DNA from: DASSSQ01 sp963839285
Lineage (GTDB): Bacteria > Actinomycetota > Thermoleophilia > Gaiellales > Gaiellaceae
DNA length: 64,000 nt
Reading direction: 5' to 3'
Assembly: GCA_963839285.1 (NCBI GenBank)
Contig: CAWIUN010000006.1
Coordinates: forward strand, 62,001 to 126,000
The notes beneath the pieces were generated by a model that ran no database searches, was not told where the DNA came from, and saw only the letters and a list, made by a program, of their open reading frames with translations. Positions 1-8,358 of the stretch are shown piece by piece; the first letter of the stretch is position 1; each line of letters begins with the position of its first letter. Both the position numbers and the translations under genes were made by a program.

Positions 1-125
1 GGGCTGCCGACCGTCACCAGCGCATCGCCGCCCAGGGCGAGCGCCGCCGGAACCACCAGGACGGCCAGAGCGACCACCACCGCCGTCGAGAGCCGCCACC
101 GCGGCAGCTCGAAACGCCTACGCAT
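1..125 (-). CDS. secreted or membrane protein, N-terminus only (partial)
   Basis: Only the first 41 or so codons lie in the window; the gene runs off the left edge. The start is ATG at 125, preceded by a GGGGAGG ribosome site about 8 nt upstream. The N-terminus has three arginines, then a short polar stretch, then a hydrophobic run of Val, Ala and Leu ending in an Ala-Leu-Ala-like cleavage region, which fits a Sec signal peptide or a signal anchor. No family can be assigned from this fragment. It lies on the same strand as, and downstream of, the copper-protein genes, about 200 bases away. Confidence 0.55.
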   Translation of the reverse strand, partial: MRRRFELPRWRLSTAVVVALAVLVVPAALALGGDALVTVGS

Positions 126-327
126 GACCAGAACCTCCCCTTCTCGAAGTGCGTACGCCTCGCGCCGCGGGTCGGGAAGCGTGGCCGACGGACCGCCTAC
201 GCGCCGGCGACGCGTCCGGTCGAAGCCACCCGGCCGAGCGGCAGGCCGTTATGCCCGTCGGGAGCGCGACGAAACCCCCCGAGCCCGCCTGGCGCTCCGC
301 CGACCCGCAAGCTCGACCCGGCGCGGC

Positions 328-2411
328 TCAGGTTCCCGGAACCGGGTCGGCCGCGCGTCCGCCGGGAGGGCGGATCCGCGTGCTCGCGTCGAAGCGGCTG
401 TAGCGGTGGTGCATGAAGTGTGCGGCCGCGGTCATCTCGAGCTCGACGCGGGAGCCTCGTGCGGGCGTCGATGCGGACGGTGAACCAGGCCGGGACGGCG
501 CGGTCGTAGAAGGAGACGACGTCGACGCGCCGGCCGGCGCGGCGCTCCTCGGCGATCAGGTGGGCGTCTGCGACGGATTGCCAGAAGGGCGTCGGCTGCG
601 GGAGCGGCGTCTGGGGCGACTTCTTCCAGGGGCCGGCTCCGGTTCTGTCCCAGCGGTCGCCGCCGATCACGATCCCGCTCGGGCCGTGGGCGATCCGGTA
701 GCTGAGCTTGTTCGGTGCGGCGAGCTGGAAGACGGTTCGCTGGACGTGGCCGGCGTCCGCGGCGAGCGTCTCGTGGATCGTGACCGTGCGGAGCCCGCGG
801 AAGGCTCGAGCGGCCGCGTGGGCGAGCGCGGTCGCGGGAGGTGCGGGCCACTCGAGGGGCCGCCGGAAGCCGATCGTTCGCGTCGGGCGGCCCGGACGCG
901 CGACCTCGACGCCGATCCGCCGGGGCGGCGGGGACGGCAGCTCGGTGCGGAAGCAGCCGCTGCCGCAGGTGGCCGCTTCCTCGCCGCCGATCGAGACGTC
1001 GACGGCGGCTCCGGTGCCGTCCTGGGCGAGCGCGGTGACGGTCGCGGTGGTGTGGCCGCGGCCGGGGGCGAGAGCGAGCGCGATCGCGAGGTCGTCGGCC
1101 TGCCGGGCGAGGACGACCGCACCTGCCGGCGGCGACGGCGGCGGCCCGTGCGGGCGCTCGGGCCGGCGCGGCGGCGTGCGCGGGCGGTGCGAGCGCACGG
1201 CCGGGCGCGAGCGAGGTCAGGAGCGCGACGGCTCCGACCAGAGCGGCGAACAGGACCGCCTCGGCGCGGAGCGCGGGCAGCAGGCCCGTCAGGCGGTCGA
1301 GTGCCAGCAGCCGCCGGTTGCGCCAGCCGAGCGCGACGAGCGCGCCGAGCAGGGCGCTCTTCGCGAGCAGGGTCCGGCCGTAGCTCGAGCTCCAGAGCTG
1401 CTGGACGTCGCCGAGCTCGCCTGCCGCGCGCGCCGCTCCCGTCAGCGCGACGACCGCGACCGAGGTGACGGCGAGCCGCGCGAAGCGGCGTCCGAGCTGC
1501 GCGCGCGACGGCTCGCCGACGGCGCGGAGGGCGAGCAGGAGCGAGGCGACGCCGCCGATCCAGGCCGCCGCCGCGAGCACGTGCAGGTAGTCGGCCGGGA
1601 TCGCGAGCGCGGCGTCCTGCCCTGCGTCGAGCGCGTGCCCCGACAGCGTCGGCACGGCCGCCAGGGCGAGCGCCGCCGCTCCCTGCAGGCGCCCGAGGCG
1701 GCGGTGCTTCCGGGCGCCCGCTGCGGTGAGGGCGCCGACGGCGGCCACGACTGCGCCGGCAGCCTCGACGCGGCCGGCGCGGGTCTCGAGGGTCGCGCCG
1801 GCGGCGAGGCGGACGGCCCCGGCGGCCGCGAGCACGAAGCCGGACGCCGCGAGCAGATCCAGCCGCCGCCGGAGGGTCGACGGCGTCGACCCCCCTTCCC
1901 GAGCGGCCGGGTCGAGGACGACGAGCCGGAACAGCGCCACGCCGGCCGCGATCAGCACGCCGGCGAGCAGGAGCCAGCGGTCGACGAGCCGCTCCGGCGA
2001 GATCGCCGTTCCGGCAGCGAGCACAGGCGTCGGCGGCGGCACGCCGACGCCGACGGCGAACGCGAGCACGCCTTCCTCGACGTGCCCGTCGTCGGAGAGG
2101 ATGCGCCAGCGCACCGTGTAGCCGCCGTCGCCGAGGCGCGGTCGGAGCGGCAGGACGAGAACGTGGTCGTCGCCGGCGGCGAGCCGCGCCGGGCCCGCGA
2201 GCACGGAGCCGCCGTCGTCGCCGACGGCGCTTTCTCCGTCGAGCGGCCGGACGGGATCGTCGAACACGAGCCTGACCGCGGCGGGCGCGTGCGCGATCAC
2301 CGCTCCGGCGGCGGGGCTCGAATGGAGCAGCCGCGCGTGGGCGGCGGCGGCGGGTGCCGAGATCCCCGCCGCCGCCGCGACCAGCGCAACCAGTACGACA
2401 CGCCGGTTCAT
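328..2411 (-). CDS. CopC-CopD copper resistance/uptake fusion protein (two frameshifts)
   Basis: Fusion of a periplasmic CopC copper-binding domain to a CopD membrane domain, family proteins that handle copper at the cytoplasmic membrane. A signal peptide ends in AAAAHARLLHSSP, so the mature protein starts with the His typical of CopC, followed by the beta-sandwich of about 100 residues. About eight hydrophobic segments of the CopD type follow, then an extracytoplasmic C-terminal domain ending in a HFMHHRYSRFD-like stretch. The frame breaks once between about 1150 and 1200 and again near 445; joining the three pieces gives an uninterrupted protein of about 690 residues ending at the TGA at 328-330. 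It lies 22 nt downstream of the cupredoxin gene and probably shares its mRNA. The shifts look like sequencing errors because family similarity continues on both sides. Confidence 0.82.
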
Positions 2412-2433
2412 CGGCCGGACGTGCGCCGCACGC

Positions 2434-3165
2434 TCACCGCACGACGCGGAAGACGCCGAACATCGTCGACTCGTGCGGCGCGCAGTAGAACTTCCACCGG
2501 CCGGGTGCGAGCGTGATCACGACGCTCTTGCGGCCGAGGAACGAGACGCTCGTCAGCGCCCGCTCGAAGCGGCCGCCGCTCTTGCGCTCGAGCGTGAAGT
2601 TGTGGATCCGCGAGCGGTCGCTGATCACGAAGCGGTAGCGCCCCGCCTTCAGGCTCGTGACGCGCTTGCCCGCCTTGCTGAGCCTGATCGTGAAGCCCGG
2701 GCCGACCGAGCCGGCGAGGGTCGTGACGCGGGCGGCCGGCGCCTTCGGCGTCGTGCTCGCGGCGGTCGTGGTCGTCGCCGCGGCGCCGCTGCCGACCTTG
2801 AAGCTGCCGTGCATCGTCGAGGAATGCGGGTCGCACTGGAAGGTGTAGGTGCCGGCCTGCAGCGTCACCGTCCAGGTCGTCTTGCCGGTTCCCGCGACGT
2901 CCGTGCTCCGGTCGACGCCGGGGCCGAGCAGGTGGAAGTTGTGGATCGACGCCTCGTCCTCGACCTCGATCGTGTAGGTGCCGGGGGCGAGCGTCTGCAC
3001 CGGGCGGCCGTCGTCGGCGGTGAGCGAGATCGTGAAGCCGGGGCCGACCTTCGCGTGCAGCGTGTCGTCCGCGCGGGTCGAGCCGAGCGCAGCGGATCCG
3101 AGGCCGCCGGCGAGGGTGACGGCGGCGAGTACGGGCACCAGCAGCAAGCGTTGGGCGAGCGTCAC
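2434..3165 (-). CDS. secreted tandem cupredoxin (two plastocyanin-like domains)
   Basis: Exported protein of 243 residues with a signal peptide (about residues 1-30) and two cupredoxin-like domains joined by an Ala/Thr-rich linker (near residues 130-150). Each domain keeps type 1 copper ligands: an early His in IHNF and a late Cys-x2-His-x3-Met cluster (CDPHSSTM in domain 1, CAPHESTM in domain 2). It probably binds copper and may carry electrons or sequester metal outside the membrane, consistent with the CopC-CopD gene just downstream. I chose GTG at 3165 because GGAGG lies 7 nt upstream; an in-frame ATG at 3171 sits too close to that ribosome site. Confidence 0.82.
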   Translation of the reverse strand: MTLAQRLLLVPVLAAVTLAGGLGSAALGSTRADDTLHAKVGPGFTISLTADDGRPVQTLAPGTYTIEVEDEASIHNFHLLGPGVDRSTDVAGTGKTTWTVTLQAGTYTFQCDPHSSTMHGSFKVGSGAAATTTTAASTTPKAPAARVTTLAGSVGPGFTIRLSKAGKRVTSLKAGRYRFVISDRSRIHNFTLERKSGGRFERALTSVSFLGRKSVVITLAPGRWKFYCAPHESTMFGVFRVVR

Positions 3166-3263
3166 GAGCATTCCTCCTGATCGGGTACCAGCAGCTACGG
3201 CGTCGAGCCCGCGCCCGGATTGCCGGTCCGAGAACCACTCGCCCGGCGGACGCGTAGAGACCC

Positions 3264-3752
3264 ATGATGGCCGATGCACGCGAACCGGTCGACTCGGCCG
3301 CCCTCGAGCCGGGCGAGCGGGCGAGGCTGCGCCGGGTGCACGACCTGCTCGTCGCCGCCGGGCCGCCGCCGGAGCTGCCGCGGCTCGGCCCGTCCGGCCG
3401 CGCGGCTGCCGCCCCGAGCGCGGCGGCGGGCCGCACCGGCGTCCTCGCCCGTGCAGCCGGCAGACGCCACGGAGGCCGGCACGGCCCGGTGCGGCCGGCA
3501 CGGCGAGGTAAGAAATCCGGCGACGGCGACACGAACAGGGTGATGAGGACGATTCACCGAGTCGAGGAAGCCCAGGAGGTCGCCCGCTGGCGGCGGGAGC
3601 AGCTGCTCTCCGCGGGGTTCGAGCCGCATCTGGCCGCCCGGCTGGCGCGCGATCCGCGCCGCGACGTGCACGCGCTGCTCGAGCTCGTCGACAGCGGCTG
3701 TCCGCCGCCGCTTGCGGCCCGGATCCTGGCGCCGCTCGAGGAGGAGGCGTGA
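3264..3752 (+). CDS. hypothetical protein preceding an ECF sigma factor
   Basis: Open frame of 162 residues. The N-terminus (residues 10-45) has the charged, Leu-rich pattern ending in LLVAAGPPPEL that I associate with small proteins encoded near sigma factors in Thermoleophilia. The middle (about 50-95) is Arg/Gly/Ala-rich and poorly protein-like. The last 68 residues form a compact helical region with WRREQLLSAGF and LLELVDSGCPPPLAARIL. An internal ATG at 3543 would give only that C-terminal part, so the real gene may be the shorter one, or a membrane segment may have been lost by a shift in the middle. The stop overlaps the GTG of the sigma factor by 4 nt, which indicates translational coupling. 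Confidence 0.5.
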   Translation: MMADAREPVDSAALEPGERARLRRVHDLLVAAGPPPELPRLGPSGRAAAAPSAAAGRTGVLARAAGRRHGGRHGPVRPARRGKKSGDGDTNRVMRTIHRVEEAQEVARWRREQLLSAGFEPHLAARLARDPRRDVHALLELVDSGCPPPLAARILAPLEEEA

Positions 3753-4387
3753 CGGCCTCGGTCCGCCGCGCCGTGCCGCCGACCGCCGCCGCAGCCGACG
3801 CGGAGCTCTGGCTCGCGCCGCTGCGCGCGACCGGCCCGGAGCGCGAGGAAGCGGTCGAGCGGCTGCACGCGCTGCTCCTGCGCGCGACCCGCTTCGAGCT
3901 GGCGCGGCGGCGCGGCTCGCTGCCGCACCTTCGCGCCGACGAGCTCGACGCGCTCGCCCGTGACGCCGCGACGGATGCGGCGATGGCGGTGCTCGCGCGG
4001 CTCGACGACTTCCGCGGCGAGAGCCGGTTCACGACCTGGGCGTACAAGTTCGCGCTGCTCGAGGCCGCGGTGAAGCTGCGTGGACGTGCCTGGCAGCGGC
4101 GGGAGCTGCCGCTCGACCCGGAGAGCTGGACGCTCGTGCCGAGCGGCGCTCCCGCACCCGCCGAGCAGGCCGAGAAGGCGGCGCTGCTGGCGGCGATCAC
4201 GCGCGGGATCGAGACGGTGCTGACGCCGCACCAGCGGCGCGTCCTCGTCGGGCTCGCACTCGACGGCGTCCCGATCGACGTCCTCGCCGAGCGGCTAGGG
4301 ACGACCCGCGGCGCGCTCTACAAGACCCTGCACGACGCGCGGGCGAAGCTGCGCGCCCATCTGCACGAGGAGGGGGTGGAACCGTGA
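3749..4387 (+). CDS. ECF-type sigma-70 family RNA polymerase sigma factor
   Basis: Alternative sigma factor of 212 residues. Region 2 is recognisable around residues 85-110 (SRFTTWAYKFALLEA). Region 4 at about 155-205 has TPHQRRVLVGLALDG, a second helix with VLAERLGTTRGALYK and a basic end, the helix-turn-helix that reads the -35 element. It should direct transcription of a small stress or envelope regulon. The GTG start overlaps the upstream stop by 4 nt and has a GAGGAGG ribosome site. The next gene, an anti-sigma-like zinc-finger protein, also overlaps by 4 nt, the usual sigma/anti-sigma pairing. Confidence 0.85.
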   Translation: MTASVRRAVPPTAAAADAELWLAPLRATGPEREEAVERLHALLLRATRFELARRRGSLPHLRADELDALARDAATDAAMAVLARLDDFRGESRFTTWAYKFALLEAAVKLRGRAWQRRELPLDPESWTLVPSGAPAPAEQAEKAALLAAITRGIETVLTPHQRRVLVGLALDGVPIDVLAERLGTTRGALYKTLHDARAKLRAHLHEEGVEP

Positions 4388-4626
4388 GCGACGACCGGCC
4401 GCTCCTGGAAGAGATGCTGCGGCGACTGCTCGGCCCCGGCCGGCCGGAGGTCGGCTGCGACGAGTGCTTCGAGCAGATCGACCGCTACGTCGAGCTCGAG
4501 CTCGCCGGAGCCGACGCCGACCGCCTGCTGCCGGGCCTGCAGCCGCACCTCGAGGGCTGCCCGGCCTGCCGGGAGGAGCACGAGAGCCTGCTCGCGCTCG
4601 TCGCCGCGGAGCGACTCGCGGAATGA
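4384..4626 (+). CDS. zinc-finger anti-sigma factor-like protein
   Basis: Small acidic protein of 80 residues with a putative zinc site of the zf-HC2 type: an early GCDECFEQ, then HLEGCPACREEHE, giving His-x3-Cys-x2-Cys. Proteins of this type bind their partner ECF sigma factor and often respond to redox or zinc. There is no membrane segment, so this would be a soluble anti-sigma factor or a subunit of one. It begins with a GTG overlapping the sigma factor stop and ends overlapping the ATG of the FAD reductase gene, so all three are probably translated together. Confidence 0.72.
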   Translation: MSDDRPLLEEMLRRLLGPGRPEVGCDECFEQIDRYVELELAGADADRLLPGLQPHLEGCPACREEHESLLALVAAERLAE

Positions 4627-5792
4627 CGGAGCAGACGAGCTACCTGATCGTCGGCGGCGGCATGACCGCCGACGCCGCCTGCCGCGGGATCCGCGAGCAC
4701 GACCCGGACGGGCGGATCCTCCTCGTCGGCGAGGAGCCGCATCCCCCGTACAAGCGGCCGCCGCTCTCGAAGAAGCTCTGGAACGGCGGCGACGAGTCCT
4801 CCGTCGCGCTCGCCACCGGGGAGCTCGGCGTCGAGCTGCGGCTCGGACGCCGGCTCGAGCGGATCGACGTCGAGGCGCGAACGGCGCTCGACGCCTCCGG
4901 CGACGAGTACCGCTGGGAGCGGCTGCTGCTCGCGACCGGCGGCCGGCCGCGTCGCCTCGGCGGCGACGACCGCGAGGTCGTCTACTTCCGGACGCTCGAC
5001 GACTACCGGCGGCTCCGCGCGGCGGCCGTCGAGGGCGCGCGCGCAGTCGTGATCGGCGGCGGCTTCATCGGCTCCGAGCTCGCGGCCGCGCTCGCGGGTG
5101 CCGGCTGCCGTGTCACGATCCTCTTCCCGGAGCCGTCGATCGGCGCGCGCGTCCTGCCCCCGGGGCTGGCCGCGTTCGTGACCGACTACTACCGCGACCA
5201 CGGCGTCGACGTCCGCGCCGGCGAGTCGGTCGCCGAGGTCGGCACCGGCGCCGTCACGACGGGCGCGGGCGAGAGGCTCGCCGCCGACGTCGTCGTGGCG
5301 GGTCTCGGGATCGAGCCGGCGACCGAGCTGGCCGCGGCGGCCGGGCTGCCGGTCGACGGCGGCGTCGTCGTCGACGGGCGCGGCCGCGTCGGCGGACGCG
5401 AGGACGTCTTCGCCGCCGGAGACGTCGCGCACCTCCCGATCCCGCTGCTCGGTCGCGACGGCCGGATCGAGCACGAGGACCACGCGCGCAGCCACGGGCG
5501 GCTGGTCGGTGCGAACATGGCCGGCGCCGGGCTCGACTACGAGCATCTGCCGTTCTTCTACTCGGACATGTTCGACCTCGGCTACGAGGCCGTCGGCGAG
5601 CTCGACTCGCGGCTGCCGAGCCTCGCCGCCTGGCAGGACGAGCACCGCAAGGGCGTCGTCGCCTTCGTGGACGCGGAGCGGCGGCCGCGCGGCTTCCTGC
5701 TCTGGGACGTCTGGGGGAAGACCGACGCCGCGCGTGAGCTGATCCGTGCGGGCAAGCCGCTCGACCAGGCGGAGCTCGAGCGGCTTGCGTAG
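4623..5792 (+). CDS. FAD/NAD(P)-dependent ferredoxin-type reductase
   Basis: Soluble flavoprotein of 389 residues in the pyridine-nucleotide disulfide reductase fold, closest in pattern to ferredoxin/rubredoxin reductases and AIF-like proteins. An FAD-binding motif at the N-terminus reads IVGGGMTADAACRG; the NAD(P) site near residue 145 reads VIGGGFIGSELAA; an FAD contact occurs near residue 265 in DVFAAGDVAHLP. The C-terminal domain contains FFYSDMFDLGYEAVG. No CxxC disulfide is visible, so electrons probably pass to a separate acceptor. The ATG overlaps the anti-sigma stop (ATGA). The electron acceptor is not encoded nearby. Confidence 0.82.
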   Translation: MTEQTSYLIVGGGMTADAACRGIREHDPDGRILLVGEEPHPPYKRPPLSKKLWNGGDESSVALATGELGVELRLGRRLERIDVEARTALDASGDEYRWERLLLATGGRPRRLGGDDREVVYFRTLDDYRRLRAAAVEGARAVVIGGGFIGSELAAALAGAGCRVTILFPEPSIGARVLPPGLAAFVTDYYRDHGVDVRAGESVAEVGTGAVTTGAGERLAADVVVAGLGIEPATELAAAAGLPVDGGVVVDGRGRVGGREDVFAAGDVAHLPIPLLGRDGRIEHEDHARSHGRLVGANMAGAGLDYEHLPFFYSDMFDLGYEAVGELDSRLPSLAAWQDEHRKGVVAFVDAERRPRGFLLWDVWGKTDAARELIRAGKPLDQAELERLA

Positions 5793-6669
5793 GGCACGGG
5801 CGGCCTCGGCGGCGCCGCTTCTCCGCCGACCCTCGACGACCGGACGCGGCGGTCTGGCGCGCTCGCGCAAGCACCGCCGGGGGACGGAGCTCCTCTGCGA
5901 GCACGTCTTCCGTCCCCTTGCGCATCCGCTCGTGCTCGTGCTCGCGCCCCTGCGCGTACCTCCGCCCGCCGTCGTGGCCGCGGGTGCCGCGACCGGCCTC
6001 GCGGCCGCGGTCGCGATCGCCGACCGGCGCCTCGTGCTCGCCGCCGTCCTCCTGCAGGCGAAGACGATGCTCGACAACGCCGACGGGCAGCTCGCCCGGC
6101 TGACCGGACGCGTGACCGTCTTCGGCCGCTACCTCGACTCGGAGTCGGACCTGCTCGTGAACGCCGCGCTCTTCGCCGGGCTCGGCTGGACGAGCGGCCG
6201 GCCGCTGCTCGCGGCGGCCGCCTTCGCCTGCCTCACGCTCGTGCTCGGGGTCGACTTCAACCTCGAGCGGCTCTACCGGCGCGAGCGGGGCGAGCAGGCG
6301 GAGGCGATGCCGGCGGCGACGGGCGCCGCGGCGGTGCTCGCGCGCATCTACGGCCTCGTCTACGCGCCGCAGGACCGGCTCGTCGAGCGCTTCTGCGCCC
6401 GGCGGCTGCGCGGCGCCGGCCGCACGGAGCGGCTCGCGTACCACGACGCACGCAGCGTCTCGCTGCTCGCGAACCTCGGCCTCTCGACGCAGCTGGCAGC
6501 GCTCGGCGCCTGTCTCGTGGCGGGGCGCCCCGAGATCTACCTCTGGCTCACGCTCGGCTCCGCCGCGGCGCTGGGGCCGCTCGCGCTGCGGCGCGAGCTG
6601 CTCCTTGCCAAGGCGGCCGCCCGACGGGAGCCCGTCCTCGTATCCACAAGCACAGGAGGAAGCCCGTGA
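5785..6669 (+). CDS. CDP-alcohol phosphatidyltransferase family protein
   Basis: Integral membrane enzyme of about 294 residues. The family signature for transfer of a phosphatidyl or phosphoalcohol group from a CDP-linked donor is complete: DNADGQLARLTG followed by GRYLDSESD, giving D-x2-D-G-x2-A-R...G-x3-D-x3-D. Several hydrophobic segments flank it. The acceptor cannot be told from sequence; glycerol phosphate, inositol phosphate or another polar alcohol are possible. I place the start at TTG 5785, overlapping the preceding stop, with GGAG about 10 nt upstream, but a later start is possible because the first 40 residues are poorly conserved in character. The stop overlaps the GTG of folE by 4 nt. 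Confidence 0.75.
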   Translation: MRRARAASAAPLLRRPSTTGRGGLARSRKHRRGTELLCEHVFRPLAHPLVLVLAPLRVPPPAVVAAGAATGLAAAVAIADRRLVLAAVLLQAKTMLDNADGQLARLTGRVTVFGRYLDSESDLLVNAALFAGLGWTSGRPLLAAAAFACLTLVLGVDFNLERLYRRERGEQAEAMPAATGAAAVLARIYGLVYAPQDRLVERFCARRLRGAGRTERLAYHDARSVSLLANLGLSTQLAALGACLVAGRPEIYLWLTLGSAAALGPLALRRELLLAKAAARREPVLVSTSTGGSP

Positions 6670-7292
6670 ACCCGGACGCAGCCCGCGTCGTCGACTTCCA
6701 TCCGGGGCGTCAGATCGCACCCGAGGCGTGGCAGCGGTACGAGCGTCACCTCGCAGAGATCCTCGAGGCGCTCGGACTCGACCTCGACACTCCCGGCACG
6801 CGCGAGACGCCGCAGCGGTTCCTGCGCGCGCTCCACGAGGCGACCGCCGGCTACGACGGCGACCCGAAGCTGGCGACGACGTTCCCGAGCGAGGCGACCG
6901 GCGGCCACGACGGGGTCCCGGGGCAGATCGTCGAGGGCCCGATCGCCTTCGCGAGCCTCTGCGAGCACCACGCGCTCCCGTTTCACGGCGTCGCCCATGT
7001 CGGCTACGTCGCCGGCGACGAGATCATCGGCATCTCGAAGCTGACGCGGCTCGTCCGCCTCCACGCGCGCCGCTTCACCGTCCAGGAGCGGATCGGCGAG
7101 CAGATCGCCGACACGCTCTCCGACCTCGTCGCCCCGCTGGGCATCGCCGTCCATCTCGCCGCGTCGCACCTCTGCACGCAGATGCGCGGCGTCGAGGAGC
7201 ACTCGCGCACCGTCACGACCGTCTGGCGCGGCGCCTACCGCGACCCGCAGTTGCGCAGCGAGTTCCTGCACGAGGTGCGGGCCGGCCGATGA
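6666..7292 (+). CDS. folE: GTP cyclohydrolase I
   Basis: Enzyme of 208 residues that opens GTP to 7,8-dihydroneopterin triphosphate, the entry step to folate and other pterins. Family motifs are complete: the zinc Cys and His in SLCEHHALPFHG, the GISKLTRLVRLHARR helix, QERIGEQIA, and the second zinc Cys in HLCTQMRGVEEH. GTG start with an AGGAGG ribosome site in the preceding gene. It is followed after 13 nt by a reductase of the RibD C-terminal/dihydrofolate-reductase fold, so the end of this operon may serve pterin or flavin metabolism. Ordinary length for the family. Confidence 0.93.
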   Translation: MNPDAARVVDFHPGRQIAPEAWQRYERHLAEILEALGLDLDTPGTRETPQRFLRALHEATAGYDGDPKLATTFPSEATGGHDGVPGQIVEGPIAFASLCEHHALPFHGVAHVGYVAGDEIIGISKLTRLVRLHARRFTVQERIGEQIADTLSDLVAPLGIAVHLAASHLCTQMRGVEEHSRTVTTVWRGAYRDPQLRSEFLHEVRAGR

Positions 7293-7305
7293 GCCAGCAC
7301 CGGCA

Positions 7306-8136
7306 GTGAACCCGCTCCGGCTGCTCTACGAGCCGGCAGGGCTGCCGTCGCTGCCGCTCCCCGACGCGCTCGCGCGGCTCTACGGCGGCACGCTCGGCTT
7401 CGAACGGCCGCGCGTCGTCGCCAACTTCGTGACGACGATCGACGGCGTCGTCTCCATCCCCGCGCTCGCGCACTCGAACCGGCTGATCGCGGCGGCGAGC
7501 GAGGCGGACCGGTTCGTGATGGCTCTGCTGCGCGCCTGCGCCGACGTGATCGTGATCGGCTCGGGCACGCTCGCCGGCTCGCCCGGCTCGACCTGGCTCC
7601 CGGAGACCGCGTACCCGCAGCTGGGCGAGGCCTTCGCCGAGCTGCGCCGGGGACGCGCGGCGACGCCGGAGCTCGCCGTCGTCACCGCGAGCGGCGCCGT
7701 CGACCCGGCCCACCCCGCGTTCGAGCGCGGCGCGCTCGTCCTGACCACCGACGGCGGGGCCCGGAGCCTGCGTGGACGGCTGCCGCCGTCGTCGGAGGCG
7801 GTCTCGCTCGGCGCCGGCACCCTCGTCGACCTCGGCCGCGCGGTCGAGCTCCTGCGCGCCCGCGGGCACGAGCTCGTCCTCGTCGAGGCGGGGCCGCACG
7901 TGCTCGGCTCGCTGCTGCGCGACCGGCTCCTCGACGAGCTCTTCCTGACCGTCTCGCCCGTGCTCGCCGGCCGAGGCGGCGGCGGCACGCGGCTCGGCCT
8001 GGTCGAGGGGCTCGAGCTCCTGCCCGACACAGCGGTCGCAGGAGACCTGCTCGGCGTCCGCCTCGGCGGCGAGCATCTCCTGCTCCGCTACGCGCTCCGC
8101 CAAGAACCGGTCCCGAGCGACGCGCGTAGCTCCTGA
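7306..8136 (+). CDS. RibD C-terminal domain-like pyrimidine/dihydropterin reductase
   Basis: Protein of 276 residues with the dihydrofolate-reductase-like fold of the RibD C-terminal reductase. Near residue 40 is VVANFVTTIDGVVS, the substrate-binding start of the family; ADVIVIGSGTLAGSPG around residue 85 is the NADPH-binding turn; LVLVEAGPHVLGSLL near 190 is the second nucleotide motif, followed by DELFLTVSPVLAGRGGG. It lacks the deaminase half of full-length RibD. The exact substrate is uncertain: riboflavin precursor or a folate-type pterin, the latter suggested by the adjacent folE. GTG start 13 nt after folE. Confidence 0.75.
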   Translation: MNPLRLLYEPAGLPSLPLPDALARLYGGTLGFERPRVVANFVTTIDGVVSIPALAHSNRLIAAASEADRFVMALLRACADVIVIGSGTLAGSPGSTWLPETAYPQLGEAFAELRRGRAATPELAVVTASGAVDPAHPAFERGALVLTTDGGARSLRGRLPPSSEAVSLGAGTLVDLGRAVELLRARGHELVLVEAGPHVLGSLLRDRLLDELFLTVSPVLAGRGGGGTRLGLVEGLELLPDTAVAGDLLGVRLGGEHLLLRYALRQEPVPSDARSS

Positions 8137-8358
8137 CGAGCGGTGGCGGCAGCAGGCGTCGCCGCGCGACGGGGAGGTGGATGCCGGCGACGATGCCCGG
8201 ATCGACGACACGATCGCGCTGCAGCCGGCCTGCCCGGCGCCGATCGTGCTCGTGCACCCGAACCCGGAATGCCGCCGCCGAGATCGCGGCGACCGGCTGG
8301 CGCGCAGGCCTGAGAACGCGGGACGGTGCGTTAGCCCCGGCGCGAGAGAGGCCTCCTC
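8137..8358. other. intergenic region, nothing convincing
   Basis: Between the reductase gene and the dioxygenase gene. A GGGGAGGTGG-ATG arrangement near 8170-8183 opens a frame, but its translation is arginine-rich and unlike a protein. Just inside the following gene, TAGGAT at 8366-8371 looks like a -10 box. Confidence 0.4.
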
